A stretch of DNA of 64,000 nucleotides from Roseovarius sp. MMSF_3359 (GCF_030733385.1 NZ_JASHJC010000009.1:1-64000), one strand, 5' to 3'. Positions 17,606-26,862 are shown, counted from the first letter of the stretch. Program-made: numbers and translations. Notes: a model not told the origin generated them from the sequence alone.

Positions 17606-17947
17606 ATGAGCGATGAACGGGGCGAAAGTACCGATGTCTACCTCGCCTTCCAGGTGATCCCCCGGGTGAGAGAGGGCAATAACTTCGAGATCGTCGACAA
17701 GGCGATCGAGGTGGTCAAAGCTGCCGGTGTGCCATTTCAAGTTGCCGCAATGGAAACAACCATGCGAGGTGACCTTGACCGCCTTCTGGACATCGTGAAG
17801 CAGGCGCAGCAGCGGTGCCTGGATGCCGGTGCGGTCGAGGTCATCACCAACATCAAGATCCACAACCGCACGTCCGAGGCGACCGACACCTTCTGCACCT
17901 ATGGTCGGGGCGTGACCAAGGCCAACCACATGTTTGTCGATCCCTGA
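17606..17947 (+). CDS. Thiamine-binding family protein (MTH1187/DUF77 type)
   Basis: 113 aa, ferredoxin-like fold family. The pattern YLAFQVIPRV...AMETTMRGDLDRLLDIVKQA...VITNIKIHNR fits the thiamine-binding YkoF/MTH1187 group, whose members bind thiamine or related pyrimidines and whose cellular role is poorly understood. Start at 17606 has CGGAGG 7 nt upstream. It lies between mdh and sucC in a cluster that encodes a thiamine-diphosphate enzyme (SucA), which makes a cofactor link conceivable but unproven. Confidence 0.7.
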   Translation: MSDERGESTDVYLAFQVIPRVREGNNFEIVDKAIEVVKAAGVPFQVAAMETTMRGDLDRLLDIVKQAQQRCLDAGAVEVITNIKIHNRTSEATDTFCTYGRGVTKANHMFVDP

Positions 17948-18001
17948 TGCAATCACCCAAAACGATTCTTTTGCTTTTGCAGGTGATATCAATATCCTGA
18001 C

Positions 18002-18038
18002 TTTTGTGATCACACGATTTAACGCTGTGATCACAAAA
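18002..18038 (+). promoter_or_regulatory. Paired TGTGATCACA operator upstream of sucC
   Basis: A perfect 13-bp inverted repeat, TTTTGTGATCACA (18002-18014) and TGTGATCACAAAA (18026-18038), with an 11-bp spacer. Each arm contains the self-palindrome TGTGATCACA, so two identical sites lie 21 bp (two helical turns) apart, as for cooperative binding of two dimers on one DNA face. A weak TTGCTT/TATCCT promoter (17971-17976, 17993-17998) would start transcription at about this position. The regulator is unknown; half-sites resemble CRP halves but without the 6-bp gap. Confidence 0.6.
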
Positions 18039-18084
18039 CTGGAAAAATGCCGCCAAATCACGGTCAATTGATAGAAAACGGTTT

Positions 18085-18143
18085 AATCCCGTGCTGCGGT
18101 TGTGGGTATATCGGACATATTCGCAGCTAAACGGGATTTTTTC
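18085..18143 (+). promoter_or_regulatory. Leader hairpin masking the sucC ribosome-binding site
   Basis: 18085-18098 pairs with 18122-18138: 6 bp (GCTGCG/CGCAGC) then, after a 3-nt TAA bulge, 8 bp (AATCCCGT/ACGGGATT). The 23-nt loop contains ATAT...ATAT that can pair further. The right arm contains the probable Shine-Dalgarno CGGGA and ends in a six-T run just before the ATG at 18144. It could act as an intrinsic terminator (attenuator) or block translation. It may be a cis-regulatory RNA. Confidence 0.55.
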
Positions 18144-19337
18144 ATGAACATCCACGAGTATCAGGCGAAGGCACTTCTTCGCTCCTACGGCGCGCCCGTA
18201 TCGGACGGACGTGTCGTTCTTCGCGCAGAAGAGGCCAAGACAGCCGCCGGTGAAATGGACGGCCCCCTTTGGGTGGTCAAGGCGCAAATCCATGCGGGCG
18301 GTCGCGGCAAAGGCAAGTTCAAAGAGGCCGGTGCCGGGGACCAGGGCGGTGTGCGTCTGGCCAAATCGGTCGAAGAAGCTGCGGATGAGGCCAAGAGGAT
18401 GCTGGGCCGGACGCTGGTGACCAAGCAAACCGGCCCGGCGGGCAAGCAGGTCAACCGGATTTACATCGAAGATGGCTCGGGCATCGACAACGAGATGTAT
18501 CTGGCGCTTCTGGTCGACCGTGGGTCGAGCCGCGTCAGCTTCGTCTGCTCGACCGAGGGCGGGATGGATATCGAGGAAGTCGCCGAAAAGACGCCCGATA
18601 AGATCCTGAGCCTGAGCATCGACCCGGCCACAGGCTACCAACCGTTCCACGGACGCCGGATCGCGTTTCAACTGGGTCTCAAGGGGCCGCAGGTCAAGCA
18701 ATGCGTCAAGCTGATGGGCACGCTCTACAAGATGTTCTTGGAAAAGGACATGGAGATGCTTGAGATTAACCCGCTCATCACCACGGACAAGGGCGATCTG
18801 AAATGCCTGGACGCCAAGATGGGGTTCGATTCGAACGCGGTCTACCGCCATCCGGACATCGCCGAGCTGCGCGACGTGACCGAGGAAGACCCCAAGGAGC
18901 TGGAAGCGTCGAAATACGACCTGAACTACATTGCGCTTGATGGCGAAATCGGGTGCATGGTCAATGGCGCGGGCCTTGCGATGGCGACGATGGACATCAT
19001 CAAGCTCTATGGCTCCGAGCCTGCCAACTTCCTCGACGTGGGGGGCGGCGCCACCAAGGAGAAGGTGACCGAAGCCTTCAAGATCATCACCTCGGACCCG
19101 AACGTCAAAGGCATCCTGGTGAATATCTTTGGCGGCATCATGCGCTGCGATGTGATCGCCGAGGGCGTCGTGGCCGCGGTCAAAGAGGTTGGCCTCCAGG
19201 TACCGCTGGTGGTGCGGCTCGAAGGGACCAACGTGGAGAAGGGCAAGGACATCATCAACAATTCCGACGTGGACGTAATCGCCGCGGATGACCTCAAGGA
19301 CGGTGCACAGAAGATCGTGAAGGCGGTCAAAGGGTAA
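18144..19337 (+). CDS. sucC: Succinyl-CoA synthetase beta subunit (ADP-forming)
   Basis: 397 aa. ATP-grasp beta subunit that, with SucD, interconverts succinyl-CoA and succinate with substrate-level phosphorylation. Begins [19 protein letters not shown]-grasp region near [15 protein letters not shown]; the C-terminal CoA-ligase domain has [16 protein letters not shown] and EGTNVEKGK. Preceded by the paired operator and the leader hairpin. Unusually, a small unrelated gene separates it from sucD. Confidence 0.96.
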   Translation: MNIHEYQAKALLRSYGAPVSDGRVVLRAEEAKTAAGEMDGPLWVVKAQIHAGGRGKGKFKEAGAGDQGGVRLAKSVEEAADEAKRMLGRTLVTKQTGPAGKQVNRIYIEDGSGIDNEMYLALLVDRGSSRVSFVCSTEGGMDIEEVAEKTPDKILSLSIDPATGYQPFHGRRIAFQLGLKGPQVKQCVKLMGTLYKMFLEKDMEMLEINPLITTDKGDLKCLDAKMGFDSNAVYRHPDIAELRDVTEEDPKELEASKYDLNYIALDGEIGCMVNGAGLAMATMDIIKLYGSEPANFLDVGGGATKEKVTEAFKIITSDPNVKGILVNIFGGIMRCDVIAEGVVAAVKEVGLQVPLVVRLEGTNVEKGKDIINNSDVDVIAADDLKDGAQKIVKAVKG

Positions 19338-19341
19338 TCGA

Positions 19342-19824
19342 TTGCACCGGGTGATCATCATAGCAGTATCGATTGCGGCGTCGACCGGTCCCGTTGGCGC
19401 GTCAGGATACGGATTGTCTTCATGCCCCAAGCACTTGGCACCGGTCTGCGCATTCTGCGCTGAGGAAATCGACACAGCTATTCAAGAGCATGCCGACAAC
19501 GTTGTGCAGCTATCGCTGGGAAGCCCAATTTTTGTCGGAGACAACGCAACCATGGAAGAACCATCGGGTCGCAAGCTGGTCTTCCCGGATGCCGAAGTTG
19601 TTGTTGATCAGGGTGTTATCGAAGCGCACGTGGAATGCTCCCTTGATCGCAAAACGGAAAAGCCGAACGGGCTCATCGTTTGGTTTCGAAGAAACCCGGT
19701 CGCGTCAATTTACGCCGCTGAAAGCGACGAGCTTGAGATCGCTATGGATAGCTTGCCTGACGGCGTGAGCCGCCCAGTCATATCATACATACATAAACCA
19801 TTGCGTCCAAAGGGCGCTGAATAA
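19342..19824 (+). CDS. Hypothetical secreted protein inserted between sucC and sucD
   Basis: About 160 aa from a TTG at 19342, or 157 aa from GTG at 19351; no ATG start is available. An N-terminal hydrophobic stretch ([16 protein letters not shown]) looks like a signal peptide. Four Cys ([12 protein letters not shown] and one at about residue 99) could form disulfides in the periplasm. No family recognised. Base composition is visibly poorer in GC than sucC and sucD, suggesting later acquisition. It lies 4 bp after the sucC stop and 14 bp before sucD, so it is co-transcribed. Confidence 0.65.
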   Translation: MHRVIIIAVSIAASTGPVGASGYGLSSCPKHLAPVCAFCAEEIDTAIQEHADNVVQLSLGSPIFVGDNATMEEPSGRKLVFPDAEVVVDQGVIEAHVECSLDRKTEKPNGLIVWFRRNPVASIYAAESDELEIAMDSLPDGVSRPVISYIHKPLRPKGAE

Positions 19825-19838
19825 GGAGACAGCTCACG

Positions 19839-20720
19839 ATGGCAGTCCTCATAGACGAAAACACCAAAGTCATTTGTCAGGGCCTGACCGGCTCGCAAGG
19901 GACATTCCACACCGAGCAGGCCATCGCCTATGGCACCAATATGGTGGGCGGGGTGACGCCGGGCAAAGGCGGGCAGACGCATCTGGACCTGCCGGTCTTC
20001 AACTCGGTTCACGAGGCCAAGCATGCGACTGAGGCGAATGCGAGCGTGATCTACGTGCCGCCGCCCTTTGCGGCAGATTCAATCCTCGAAGCGATCGATG
20101 CCGAGATGGAAGTGATCATCTGCATTACCGAGGGCATCCCGGTGCTCGACATGATGCGGGTGAAGCGCGCGCTCGAAGGGTCCAGCAGTCGCCTTGTCGG
20201 GCCGAACTGCCCCGGGGTCATCACGCCCGATGCCTGCAAGATCGGCATCATGCCGGGCCATATCCACAAGCGCGGGTCCTGCGGCGTTCTCAGCCGCTCC
20301 GGCACGCTGACCTATGAGGCGGTCAAGCAGACCTCTGATCTGGGCCTGGGTCAGTCCACCGCCGTAGGCATCGGCGGCGACCCCATTAAAGGCACCGAGC
20401 ATATCGACGTGCTGGAATGGTTCCTCGCCGATGACGAGACCGAGTCGATCATCATGATCGGTGAAATCGGGGGCAGCGCCGAGGAAGAAGCCGCGCAATT
20501 CCTGATCGACGAGAAGAAAAAGGGCCGCTGGAAGCCAACTGCGGGCTTCATCGCAGGTCGCACCGCCCCTCCGGGCCGTCGTATGGGCCACGCCGGTGCC
20601 ATCGTTGCGGGCGGCAAAGGCGGCGCCGAAGACAAAATCGAAGCCATGCGCGCCGCCGGAATTGTGGTGTCCGACAGCCCTGCCGGGCTGGGCGAGGCAG
20701 TGCTTGAGGCGATCGGTTGA
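19839..20720 (+). CDS. sucD: Succinyl-CoA synthetase alpha subunit
   Basis: 293 aa. CoA-binding Rossmann domain starting [20 protein letters not shown]. The phosphohistidine active site is in [13 protein letters not shown], and the second conserved segment is [10 protein letters not shown]. Forms the enzyme with SucC. AAGGAGAC lies upstream of the ATG. Followed by a hairpin that may partly terminate transcription before sucA. Confidence 0.96.
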   Translation: MAVLIDENTKVICQGLTGSQGTFHTEQAIAYGTNMVGGVTPGKGGQTHLDLPVFNSVHEAKHATEANASVIYVPPPFAADSILEAIDAEMEVIICITEGIPVLDMMRVKRALEGSSSRLVGPNCPGVITPDACKIGIMPGHIHKRGSCGVLSRSGTLTYEAVKQTSDLGLGQSTAVGIGGDPIKGTEHIDVLEWFLADDETESIIMIGEIGGSAEEEAAQFLIDEKKKGRWKPTAGFIAGRTAPPGRRMGHAGAIVAGGKGGAEDKIEAMRAAGIVVSDSPAGLGEAVLEAIG

Positions 20721-20789
20721 TCGCAGGTCAATCATACGCAGGCCGGGCAGTGGCTCGGCTTGCGCAATGGCGGAGTATGATCCGCCCTG

Positions 20790-20817
20790 CCGCCCTGACC
20801 GGCGGTTTTCGCTTTTT
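20790..20817 (+). terminator. Hairpin with T tracts between sucD and sucA
   Basis: CCGCC (20790-20794) pairs with GGCGG (20801-20805), 6-nt loop, then TTTTC and a second TTTTT run. The stem is short, so partial termination seems likelier than a full stop. It could tune the ratio of succinyl-CoA synthetase to 2-oxoglutarate dehydrogenase. Confidence 0.55.
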
Positions 20818-20831
20818 CCCGAGGTAACATC

Positions 20832-23792
20832 ATGACGGATCAATCCCCCAACGACCAGTTCCACGCCTCCTCCTTCATGCAGGGGCATAATGCGGAGTAT
20901 CTGGAGCAGCTCTATGCTCGGTACGCGAGCGATCCGAATGCGGTCGACGAGGCCTGGCAGGCGTTTTTCCGGCAGTTGGGGGACGATGAGGTCAGCGTCA
21001 AGCAGGAGGCTGCGGGGCCGAGCTGGGCGCGGATGGATTGGCCGCCGCAGCCCAATGATGACCTGACCGGGGCGCTGACGGGCGAGTACCCGGCGGAGCC
21101 GGAGGCCAAGGAGGCGGGCAAGAAGATCGCCGCCAAGGCCGCAGAGAAGGGTGTTGAGGTCAGCGATGACGCGATCCAGCGGGCAGTCCTCGATAGCGTA
21201 CGGGCGCTGATGCTGATCCGGGCCTACCGCATCCGGGGGCACCTGGCCGCCGATCTCGATCCGCTGGGCCTGCGCGAGACACCGCCGCGTCCGGAGCTTG
21301 ACCCGAAATCCTATGGCTTCACAGAGGCCGACATGGACCGGCCGATTTTCATCGACAATGTGCTGGGCCTTGAGATCGCGTCGATCCGCGAAATCCTCGA
21401 GATCGTCAAGCGCACCTATTGCGGCACCTTCGCGCTGCAATACATGCACATTTCGGACCCTGAGCAGGCCAATTGGCTCAAGGAACGGATCGAGGGCTTT
21501 GGCAAGGAAATCCAGTTCACGCGCGAAGGCCGAAAAGCCATCCTCAACAAGCTCGTTGAGGCGGAGGGTTTCGAAAAGTACCTTCATGTCAAATACATGG
21601 GTACCAAGCGGTTTGGTCTTGATGGGGGTGAAAGCCTGATCCCTGCGATGGAGCAGATCATCAAGCGCGGCGGGTCGCTGGGCGTACAGGACATCATCAT
21701 CGGGATGCCGCACCGCGGTCGCCTGTCGATCCTGGCCAACGTGATGGGCAAACCTTACCGGGCGATTTTCAACGAATTCCAGGGCGGCAGTTTCAAGCCC
21801 GAGGATGTGGATGGCTCGGGTGACGTGAAATATCACCTGGGCGCCAGTTCGGACCGTGAATTCGACGGCAACAGCGTCCACCTCAGCCTGACGGCCAACC
21901 CGTCGCACCTGGAGGCGGTCAACCCGGTGGTTCTGGGCAAAGCGCGGGCCAAGCAGGACCAGTTGAACGATACCGACCGCACCAAGGTGCTGCCCATCCT
22001 GTTGCATGGCGACGCGGCATTTGCAGGCCAGGGCGTCGTGGCCGAGGGCTTTGGCCTGTCGGGCCTGCGCGGCCACAAGACCGGCGGGACCATGCATATC
22101 GTCGTGAACAACCAGATCGGGTTTACCACCGCGCCGCATTTCAGCCGCTCGTCGCCTTATCCGACCGATGTGGCCCTGATGGTCGAGGCGCCGGTGTTCC
22201 ACGTCAACGGGGATGACCCAGAGGCGGTTGTGCATGCGGCCAAAGTGGCCACGGAGTTCCGTCAGAAGTTCCACAAGGACGTGGTGCTCGATATCATCTG
22301 CTATCGCCGGTTTGGCCATAACGAGGGCGACGAGCCCATGTTCACCAACCCGATCATGTACAAGAAGATCAAGAAGCAGAAGACCACACTCAGCCTCTAT
22401 ACCGATCGCCTGATCAAGGACGGGTTGATGCCCGAGGGCGAGGTCGAGGACATGAAGGCGTCGTTTCAGGCTTTCCTGGCCGATGAGTTCGAGGCGGGCA
22501 CGAATTTCAAGCCGAACAAGGCCGACTGGCTGGATGGTAAGTGGTCGCATCTCGATCGCAAGGATGAGGACTACCAGCGCGGCGCCACGTCGATCAAGGA
22601 GGAGACCTTCGCGGAAATCGGCAAGGCGCTTTCGACCGCGCCGAAAAACTTTCCGCTGCACAAGACGGTGGCACGTCTTCTCGATACCAAGGCCAAGATG
22701 TTCGAGACGGGCGAGGGCTTCGATTGGGCCACGGCGGAGGCGTTGGCCTTCGGCTCTCTCATGCTCGAAGGGTTTCCCGTGCGCTTGTCCGGCCAGGATT
22801 GCACCCGCGGTACGTTCAGCCAGCGGCACTCGGGCCTGGTCAACCAGGAAACCGAGGAACGGTATTACCCGCTCAACAACATCCGCTCCGGACAGTCGCA
22901 GTATGAGGTGATCGACTCGATGCTTTCGGAGTATGCGGTGCTCGGGTTCGAATATGGCTACACCCTGGCCGAACCCAATGCGCTGGTCATGTGGGAAGCG
23001 CAGTTTGGTGATTTCGCAAACGGGGCGCAGATCATGTTCGACCAGTTCATCAGCTCGGGCGAAAGCAAGTGGCTGCGCATGTCGGGCCTTGTTTGCCTCT
23101 TGCCGCATGGGTTCGAAGGGCAAGGGCCGGAGCACTCCTCGGCGCGGTTGGAACGCTTCCTGCAGATGTGTGGGGGGGATAACTGGATCGTGGCCAACTG
23201 CACGACACCGGCCAACTATTTCCATATCCTGCGGCGGCAACTGCACCGGACCTATCGCAAGCCGCTCATTCTGATGACGCCGAAATCGCTTCTGCGGCAC
23301 AAACTTTGCGTGTCGAAGGCCGAGGAATTCACCACCGGGTCGAGCTTCCACCGCGTGCTGTGGGATGATGCGCAGCAGGGCAATTCCGACACCAAGCTCG
23401 TGGCCGACAGCAAGATCAAGCGCGTGGTGCTGTGTTCCGGCAAGGTCTATTTCGACCTGCTTGAAGAGCGCGACAAGCGCGGAATCGACGATATCTACCT
23501 GATGCGGATCGAACAGTTCTACCCCTTCCCGGCCATCTCCATGGTCAACGAGATGAAGCGGTTCAAGAACGCCGATGTGGTCTGGTGCCAGGAAGAACCC
23601 AAGAACCAGGGCGCCTGGAGTTTCATCGAGCCAAACATCGAATGGGTTCAGACCCGGATCAAGGCCAAGCACACAAGGCCCGTCTATGCCGGTCGGCCGG
23701 CGTCGGCCTCGCCTGCGACCGGGCTGGCAGCACAGCACAAAGCACAACAAGAGGCGCTGGTGGATGCCGCGCTGACCATCGAAGGGAAATAA
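20832..23792 (+). CDS. sucA: 2-oxoglutarate dehydrogenase E1 component
   Basis: 986 aa, thiamine-diphosphate-dependent decarboxylase of the 2-oxoglutarate dehydrogenase complex. N-terminal E2-binding stretch MQGHNAEYLEQLYARY; GMPHRGRLSILANV; the thiamine-diphosphate/Mg region around HGDAAFAGQGVVAEG and NNQIGFTT; QRHSGLVNQE; and the C-terminal EQFYPFP region. Full length with no frameshift. Three bp separate it from odhB. Confidence 0.96.
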   Translation: MTDQSPNDQFHASSFMQGHNAEYLEQLYARYASDPNAVDEAWQAFFRQLGDDEVSVKQEAAGPSWARMDWPPQPNDDLTGALTGEYPAEPEAKEAGKKIAAKAAEKGVEVSDDAIQRAVLDSVRALMLIRAYRIRGHLAADLDPLGLRETPPRPELDPKSYGFTEADMDRPIFIDNVLGLEIASIREILEIVKRTYCGTFALQYMHISDPEQANWLKERIEGFGKEIQFTREGRKAILNKLVEAEGFEKYLHVKYMGTKRFGLDGGESLIPAMEQIIKRGGSLGVQDIIIGMPHRGRLSILANVMGKPYRAIFNEFQGGSFKPEDVDGSGDVKYHLGASSDREFDGNSVHLSLTANPSHLEAVNPVVLGKARAKQDQLNDTDRTKVLPILLHGDAAFAGQGVVAEGFGLSGLRGHKTGGTMHIVVNNQIGFTTAPHFSRSSPYPTDVALMVEAPVFHVNGDDPEAVVHAAKVATEFRQKFHKDVVLDIICYRRFGHNEGDEPMFTNPIMYKKIKKQKTTLSLYTDRLIKDGLMPEGEVEDMKASFQAFLADEFEAGTNFKPNKADWLDGKWSHLDRKDEDYQRGATSIKEETFAEIGKALSTAPKNFPLHKTVARLLDTKAKMFETGEGFDWATAEALAFGSLMLEGFPVRLSGQDCTRGTFSQRHSGLVNQETEERYYPLNNIRSGQSQYEVIDSMLSEYAVLGFEYGYTLAEPNALVMWEAQFGDFANGAQIMFDQFISSGESKWLRMSGLVCLLPHGFEGQGPEHSSARLERFLQMCGGDNWIVANCTTPANYFHILRRQLHRTYRKPLILMTPKSLLRHKLCVSKAEEFTTGSSFHRVLWDDAQQGNSDTKLVADSKIKRVVLCSGKVYFDLLEERDKRGIDDIYLMRIEQFYPFPAISMVNEMKRFKNADVVWCQEEPKNQGAWSFIEPNIEWVQTRIKAKHTRPVYAGRPASASPATGLAAQHKAQQEALVDAALTIEGK

Positions 23793-23795
23793 ATC

Positions 23796-25307
23796 ATGAC
23801 AACCGAAGTGCGCGTCCCAACGCTGGGAGAATCCGTGACCGAAGCCACTGTTGCCACCTGGTTCAAGAAGCCCGGTGATGCGGTTGCCGTCGATGAAATG
23901 CTGTGCGAACTGGAGACTGACAAGGTGACCGTCGAGGTGCCCGCGCCTGCTGCCGGTGTCATGGGCGAGATCGTGGCGGCCGAGGGCGATACGGTCGGTG
24001 TCGATGCGCTTTTGGCGACAATCACCGAGGGCGAAGGCGCGGCCCCGGCGCCGAAGGCTGAAGCGAAATCTGAAGCGGCCCCCGCAAGCGGTGGTGGTGG
24101 CGAAAACGTCGACGTGATGGTGCCGACGCTGGGCGAGTCGGTGACAGAAGCGACGGTGTCGACCTGGTTCAAACAGGAAGGTGATGCGGTCGCGCAGGAT
24201 GAGATGCTCTGCGAGTTGGAGACCGACAAGGTGTCGGTCGAGGTGCCCGCGCCGACCTCCGGCACTTTGGGCGAAATCCTGGCCAAGGAAGGCGATACGG
24301 TTCAGGCCAATGGCAAGCTGGCTGTGATTGCCGGCGGTAGCGGTGGTGCTGCGGCCCCTGCGGCGGAGGCGCCAGCGGCAGCACCGGCATCGTCTGGCGG
24401 TGGCAAGGATGTCGAAGATGCGCCCTCGGCGAAGAAGGCGATGGCCGAAGCCGGGCTCAGTTCGGATCAGGTGGATGGATCCGGCCGGGATGGCCGGGTG
24501 ATGAAAGAGGATGTGCCCAAGGCGGCCGCAGCGGCGAGCGCGGCGCCGGCCCCAGCGGCTGCGCCGACTGCGCCCGCCCCGCGTGCCCCTGTTTCCGCCG
24601 ATGACGCCGCGCGAGAGGAGCGGGTGAAGATGACGCGCCTGCGTCAGACCATCGCGCGCCGTTTGAAAGACAGTCAGAACACCGCGGCCATGCTGACCAC
24701 TTATAACGAGGTCGACATGACCGAGGTGATGGCGCTTCGGAACGAATACAAGGAAGAGTTCGTCAAGAAGCATGGGGTGAAATTGGGCTTCATGTCCTTC
24801 TTCACCAAGGCCTGTTGTCACGCGTTGAAAGAGGTACCCGAGGTCAATGCGGAGATCGACGGCACCGATATCGTCTACAAGAACTTTGTGCATATGGGCA
24901 TCGCTGCGGGCACACCGACGGGGCTTGTGGTGCCGGTCATTCGCGATGCCGACCAAATGGGTTTTGCCGCGATCGAGAAGGCGATTGCCGAGAAGGGCGC
25001 GCGGGCGCGGGACGGCAAGCTCTCGATGGCCGAGATGCAGGGCGGCACCTTCACGATCTCGAATGGCGGTGTCTATGGCTCGCTGATGTCTTCGCCGATC
25101 CTGAACCCGCCGCAATCGGGTATTCTCGGGATGCACAAGATCCAGCAGCGCCCGATGGTGGTGAATGGTGAGATCGTGGCGCGCCCGATGATGTACCTGG
25201 CGCTTTCCTATGACCACCGGATCGTTGACGGCAAAGGTGCTGTGACCTTCCTCGTGCGGGTCAAAGACGCGCTCGAAGATCCGCGTCGGTTGCTGATGGA
25301 TCTGTAG
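23796..25307 (+). CDS. odhB: Dihydrolipoyllysine succinyltransferase (E2) with two lipoyl domains
   Basis: 503 aa. Two complete lipoyl domains (residues 1-80 and 105-180) with lipoylated Lys43 and Lys145 in near-identical ETDKV(T/S)VEVPAP loops, separated by an Ala/Pro-rich linker. A peripheral subunit-binding domain (about 208-240) follows, then the catalytic domain ending with [13 protein letters not shown], which holds the active His. It transfers the succinyl group to CoA. Most 2-oxoglutarate dehydrogenase E2 proteins have one lipoyl domain and about 400 residues. The position after sucA and the C-terminal sequence argue against a pyruvate dehydrogenase E2. Confidence 0.94.
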   Translation: MTTEVRVPTLGESVTEATVATWFKKPGDAVAVDEMLCELETDKVTVEVPAPAAGVMGEIVAAEGDTVGVDALLATITEGEGAAPAPKAEAKSEAAPASGGGGENVDVMVPTLGESVTEATVSTWFKQEGDAVAQDEMLCELETDKVSVEVPAPTSGTLGEILAKEGDTVQANGKLAVIAGGSGGAAAPAAEAPAAAPASSGGGKDVEDAPSAKKAMAEAGLSSDQVDGSGRDGRVMKEDVPKAAAAASAAPAPAAAPTAPAPRAPVSADDAAREERVKMTRLRQTIARRLKDSQNTAAMLTTYNEVDMTEVMALRNEYKEEFVKKHGVKLGFMSFFTKACCHALKEVPEVNAEIDGTDIVYKNFVHMGIAAGTPTGLVVPVIRDADQMGFAAIEKAIAEKGARARDGKLSMAEMQGGTFTISNGGVYGSLMSSPILNPPQSGILGMHKIQQRPMVVNGEIVARPMMYLALSYDHRIVDGKGAVTFLVRVKDALEDPRRLLMDL

Positions 25308-25339
25308 GTCCTATGCGGGAAAATCTGGATAGATAGGCC

Positions 25340-25915
25340 ATGCCAAGATCAGCCGGATTACTAGCGTCGATACTGCTGCTTTGCGCGTCTGGGGCGGCGC
25401 ATATCCAGCCGGCAATTGCAGAGATCGAAGAGCCAAGATGTGCTAGCGTCAATGACGATGGCGCCTACAAGCTGTGTATCGCCAATGGCGGAAGTGGCGC
25501 TAATTCTGACATTCGTATTAATGCGACGCGGGACAACGTAGCGGTCTTCGATATCCCAGATGGCGTCGCTTATGTAATTTACACACCCGGCGATCCGAAC
25601 GGTTTTGATGAATATAGAAAGCAGTTGCGAAGCTTGAATGGTCAAAGCGATACTTGGAGAGATCTGCCCGTTCTTCATGAATATGAGACAGAAAGCTTTT
25701 CTTTTTACTCACTTTCTTCGAACCAATCAGGGCCCTATCAGCATTGTATGACGTTCTTGGAACTCGGTGTTTACGACGTTCTAGTCTTGTCGATATTCGA
25801 TTATCATCCGGACAACCGCCCGCCGTTAGACGCCGACGTAAAGTTCAAGAACGAGTTGGATATACATAAGCAATTGGTTGATGCCTTGCGTCACCCAGAT
25901 GCTAACGAAAAATGA
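25340..25915 (+). CDS. Hypothetical secreted protein between odhB and lpd
   Basis: 191 aa with a signal peptide (SAGLLASILLLCASGAAH, cleavage near residue 27). Cys at about 34, 46 and 136. No family recognised. Rare-looking codons (ATA, AGA, TTA) and lower GC than neighbours suggest horizontal acquisition, as for the gene between sucC and sucD. It follows odhB by 32 bp in the same direction, so it is probably co-transcribed. Periplasmic location is inferred. Confidence 0.65.
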   Translation: MPRSAGLLASILLLCASGAAHIQPAIAEIEEPRCASVNDDGAYKLCIANGGSGANSDIRINATRDNVAVFDIPDGVAYVIYTPGDPNGFDEYRKQLRSLNGQSDTWRDLPVLHEYETESFSFYSLSSNQSGPYQHCMTFLELGVYDVLVLSIFDYHPDNRPPLDADVKFKNELDIHKQLVDALRHPDANEK

Positions 25916-25994
25916 TGCCAATTGTCGCTGCCGCACAGCTGCGCAGAGTGGTGAAGTCTCTTCTCAGAGCTTTCTAAACAGGAGAAGAAATCTA

Positions 25995-26348
25995 ATGACC
26001 CTTGCCCTGCAATCTCTCCGTCTCATGCTCATCGCCTCTGTTCTCGCGGCGCTCTTGATGGGTGTGCTTTGGCTGGGGCTGGGCAACGGGGCGGCGAAGC
26101 CCGCGCTGGTGACGCAGGGGATCAATGTGGTGGCCTGTCTGGTCTTCACCGTCCTGCTCCCCAAAGAAAAAACCTGGATCAGCGTGTTTTTTGCGCTCTA
26201 CTGCGGCCTTCTTTTGATCGGGTCCAAGATGGGGGGCTTCACGCTCACGACCTTCCCGGTCTACGTCATGGCGATTTTGTCGATTGGCGGGTTGGCGGGG
26301 ATCATCCGGTGGTTCTCGGGGCGAGCTGGGGATGGGGGCACGGGCTAG
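25995..26348 (+). CDS. Small membrane protein of unknown function
   Basis: 117 aa with about four transmembrane helices (near residues 8-28, 40-55, 62-80 and 87-106). AGGAGA lies 9 nt before ATG 25995, which is why I prefer it to the longer frame starting at 25878. No family recognised. It precedes the MAPEG gene by 4 bp, forming a pair of small membrane proteins inside the TCA cluster. Confidence 0.65.
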   Translation: MTLALQSLRLMLIASVLAALLMGVLWLGLGNGAAKPALVTQGINVVACLVFTVLLPKEKTWISVFFALYCGLLLIGSKMGGFTLTTFPVYVMAILSIGGLAGIIRWFSGRAGDGGTG

Positions 26349-26352
26349 TAAC

Positions 26353-26742
26353 ATGACACCGGAACTCACCGCCCTCACCCTCGCTGCGCTGCTGCAAGTG
26401 GCGCAACTCTGCCTTTATTCGGTTGTTGGCCGTGCACAGGCCGGGACCAAGGCGGCGCTCAAACCGCGGGACGAACCGATCGCCCTGACTGGCACGGCAG
26501 GGCGGGTGTACCGCGCGATGAACAACCATTTCGAGGGGCTGATCCTTTTCGCGATCGCCTGCGTGGTCATCACGGTGTCGGATCAATCGACCGGGTTCAC
26601 GGCCGGTTGTGCCTTTGCCTACCTGACGGCGCGGGTGCTCTACATTCCCGCCTACGTCTTTGGCTGGGTGCCGTGGCGGTCGGTGATCTGGTCGGTGGGC
26701 TTCGTCGCGACGGCGCTGATGTTGCTGGCGGCGCTGCTGTGA
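26353..26742 (+). CDS. MAPEG-family membrane protein
   Basis: 129 aa, four transmembrane helices. Features of the membrane-associated eicosanoid/glutathione-metabolism family: an N-terminal RAQAGTKAALKPRDEP loop, then RAMNNHFEGLILFAIACV (the conserved N-x3-E type segment), and AYLTARVLYIPAYVFG. Bacterial members are mostly uncharacterised. Start at 26353 lies 4 bp after the previous stop. Precedes lpd by 120 bp. Confidence 0.82.
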   Translation: MTPELTALTLAALLQVAQLCLYSVVGRAQAGTKAALKPRDEPIALTGTAGRVYRAMNNHFEGLILFAIACVVITVSDQSTGFTAGCAFAYLTARVLYIPAYVFGWVPWRSVIWSVGFVATALMLLAALL

Positions 26743-26862
26743 CGCGGGTTTCTTGCATACTGCGGGACAGTTCGCATTTTGCCGACACCCCTTCAAATCC
26801 TCTGCGGAATCCTCGTAGAGTTGTGACAAAGATAAAAACATCCGTTTGGACAGGAGACCCCC

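Noticed and set aside
18005..18035. CRP/FNR binding site before sucC
   Set aside because: TGTGATCACA joins the half-sites without the central spacer those proteins need, so I report an unknown operator instead.
17853..19475. 540-codon minus-strand frame opposite sucC
   Set aside because: Its translation lacks recognisable domains, and it exactly shadows a canonical gene. Expected from codon bias at high GC.
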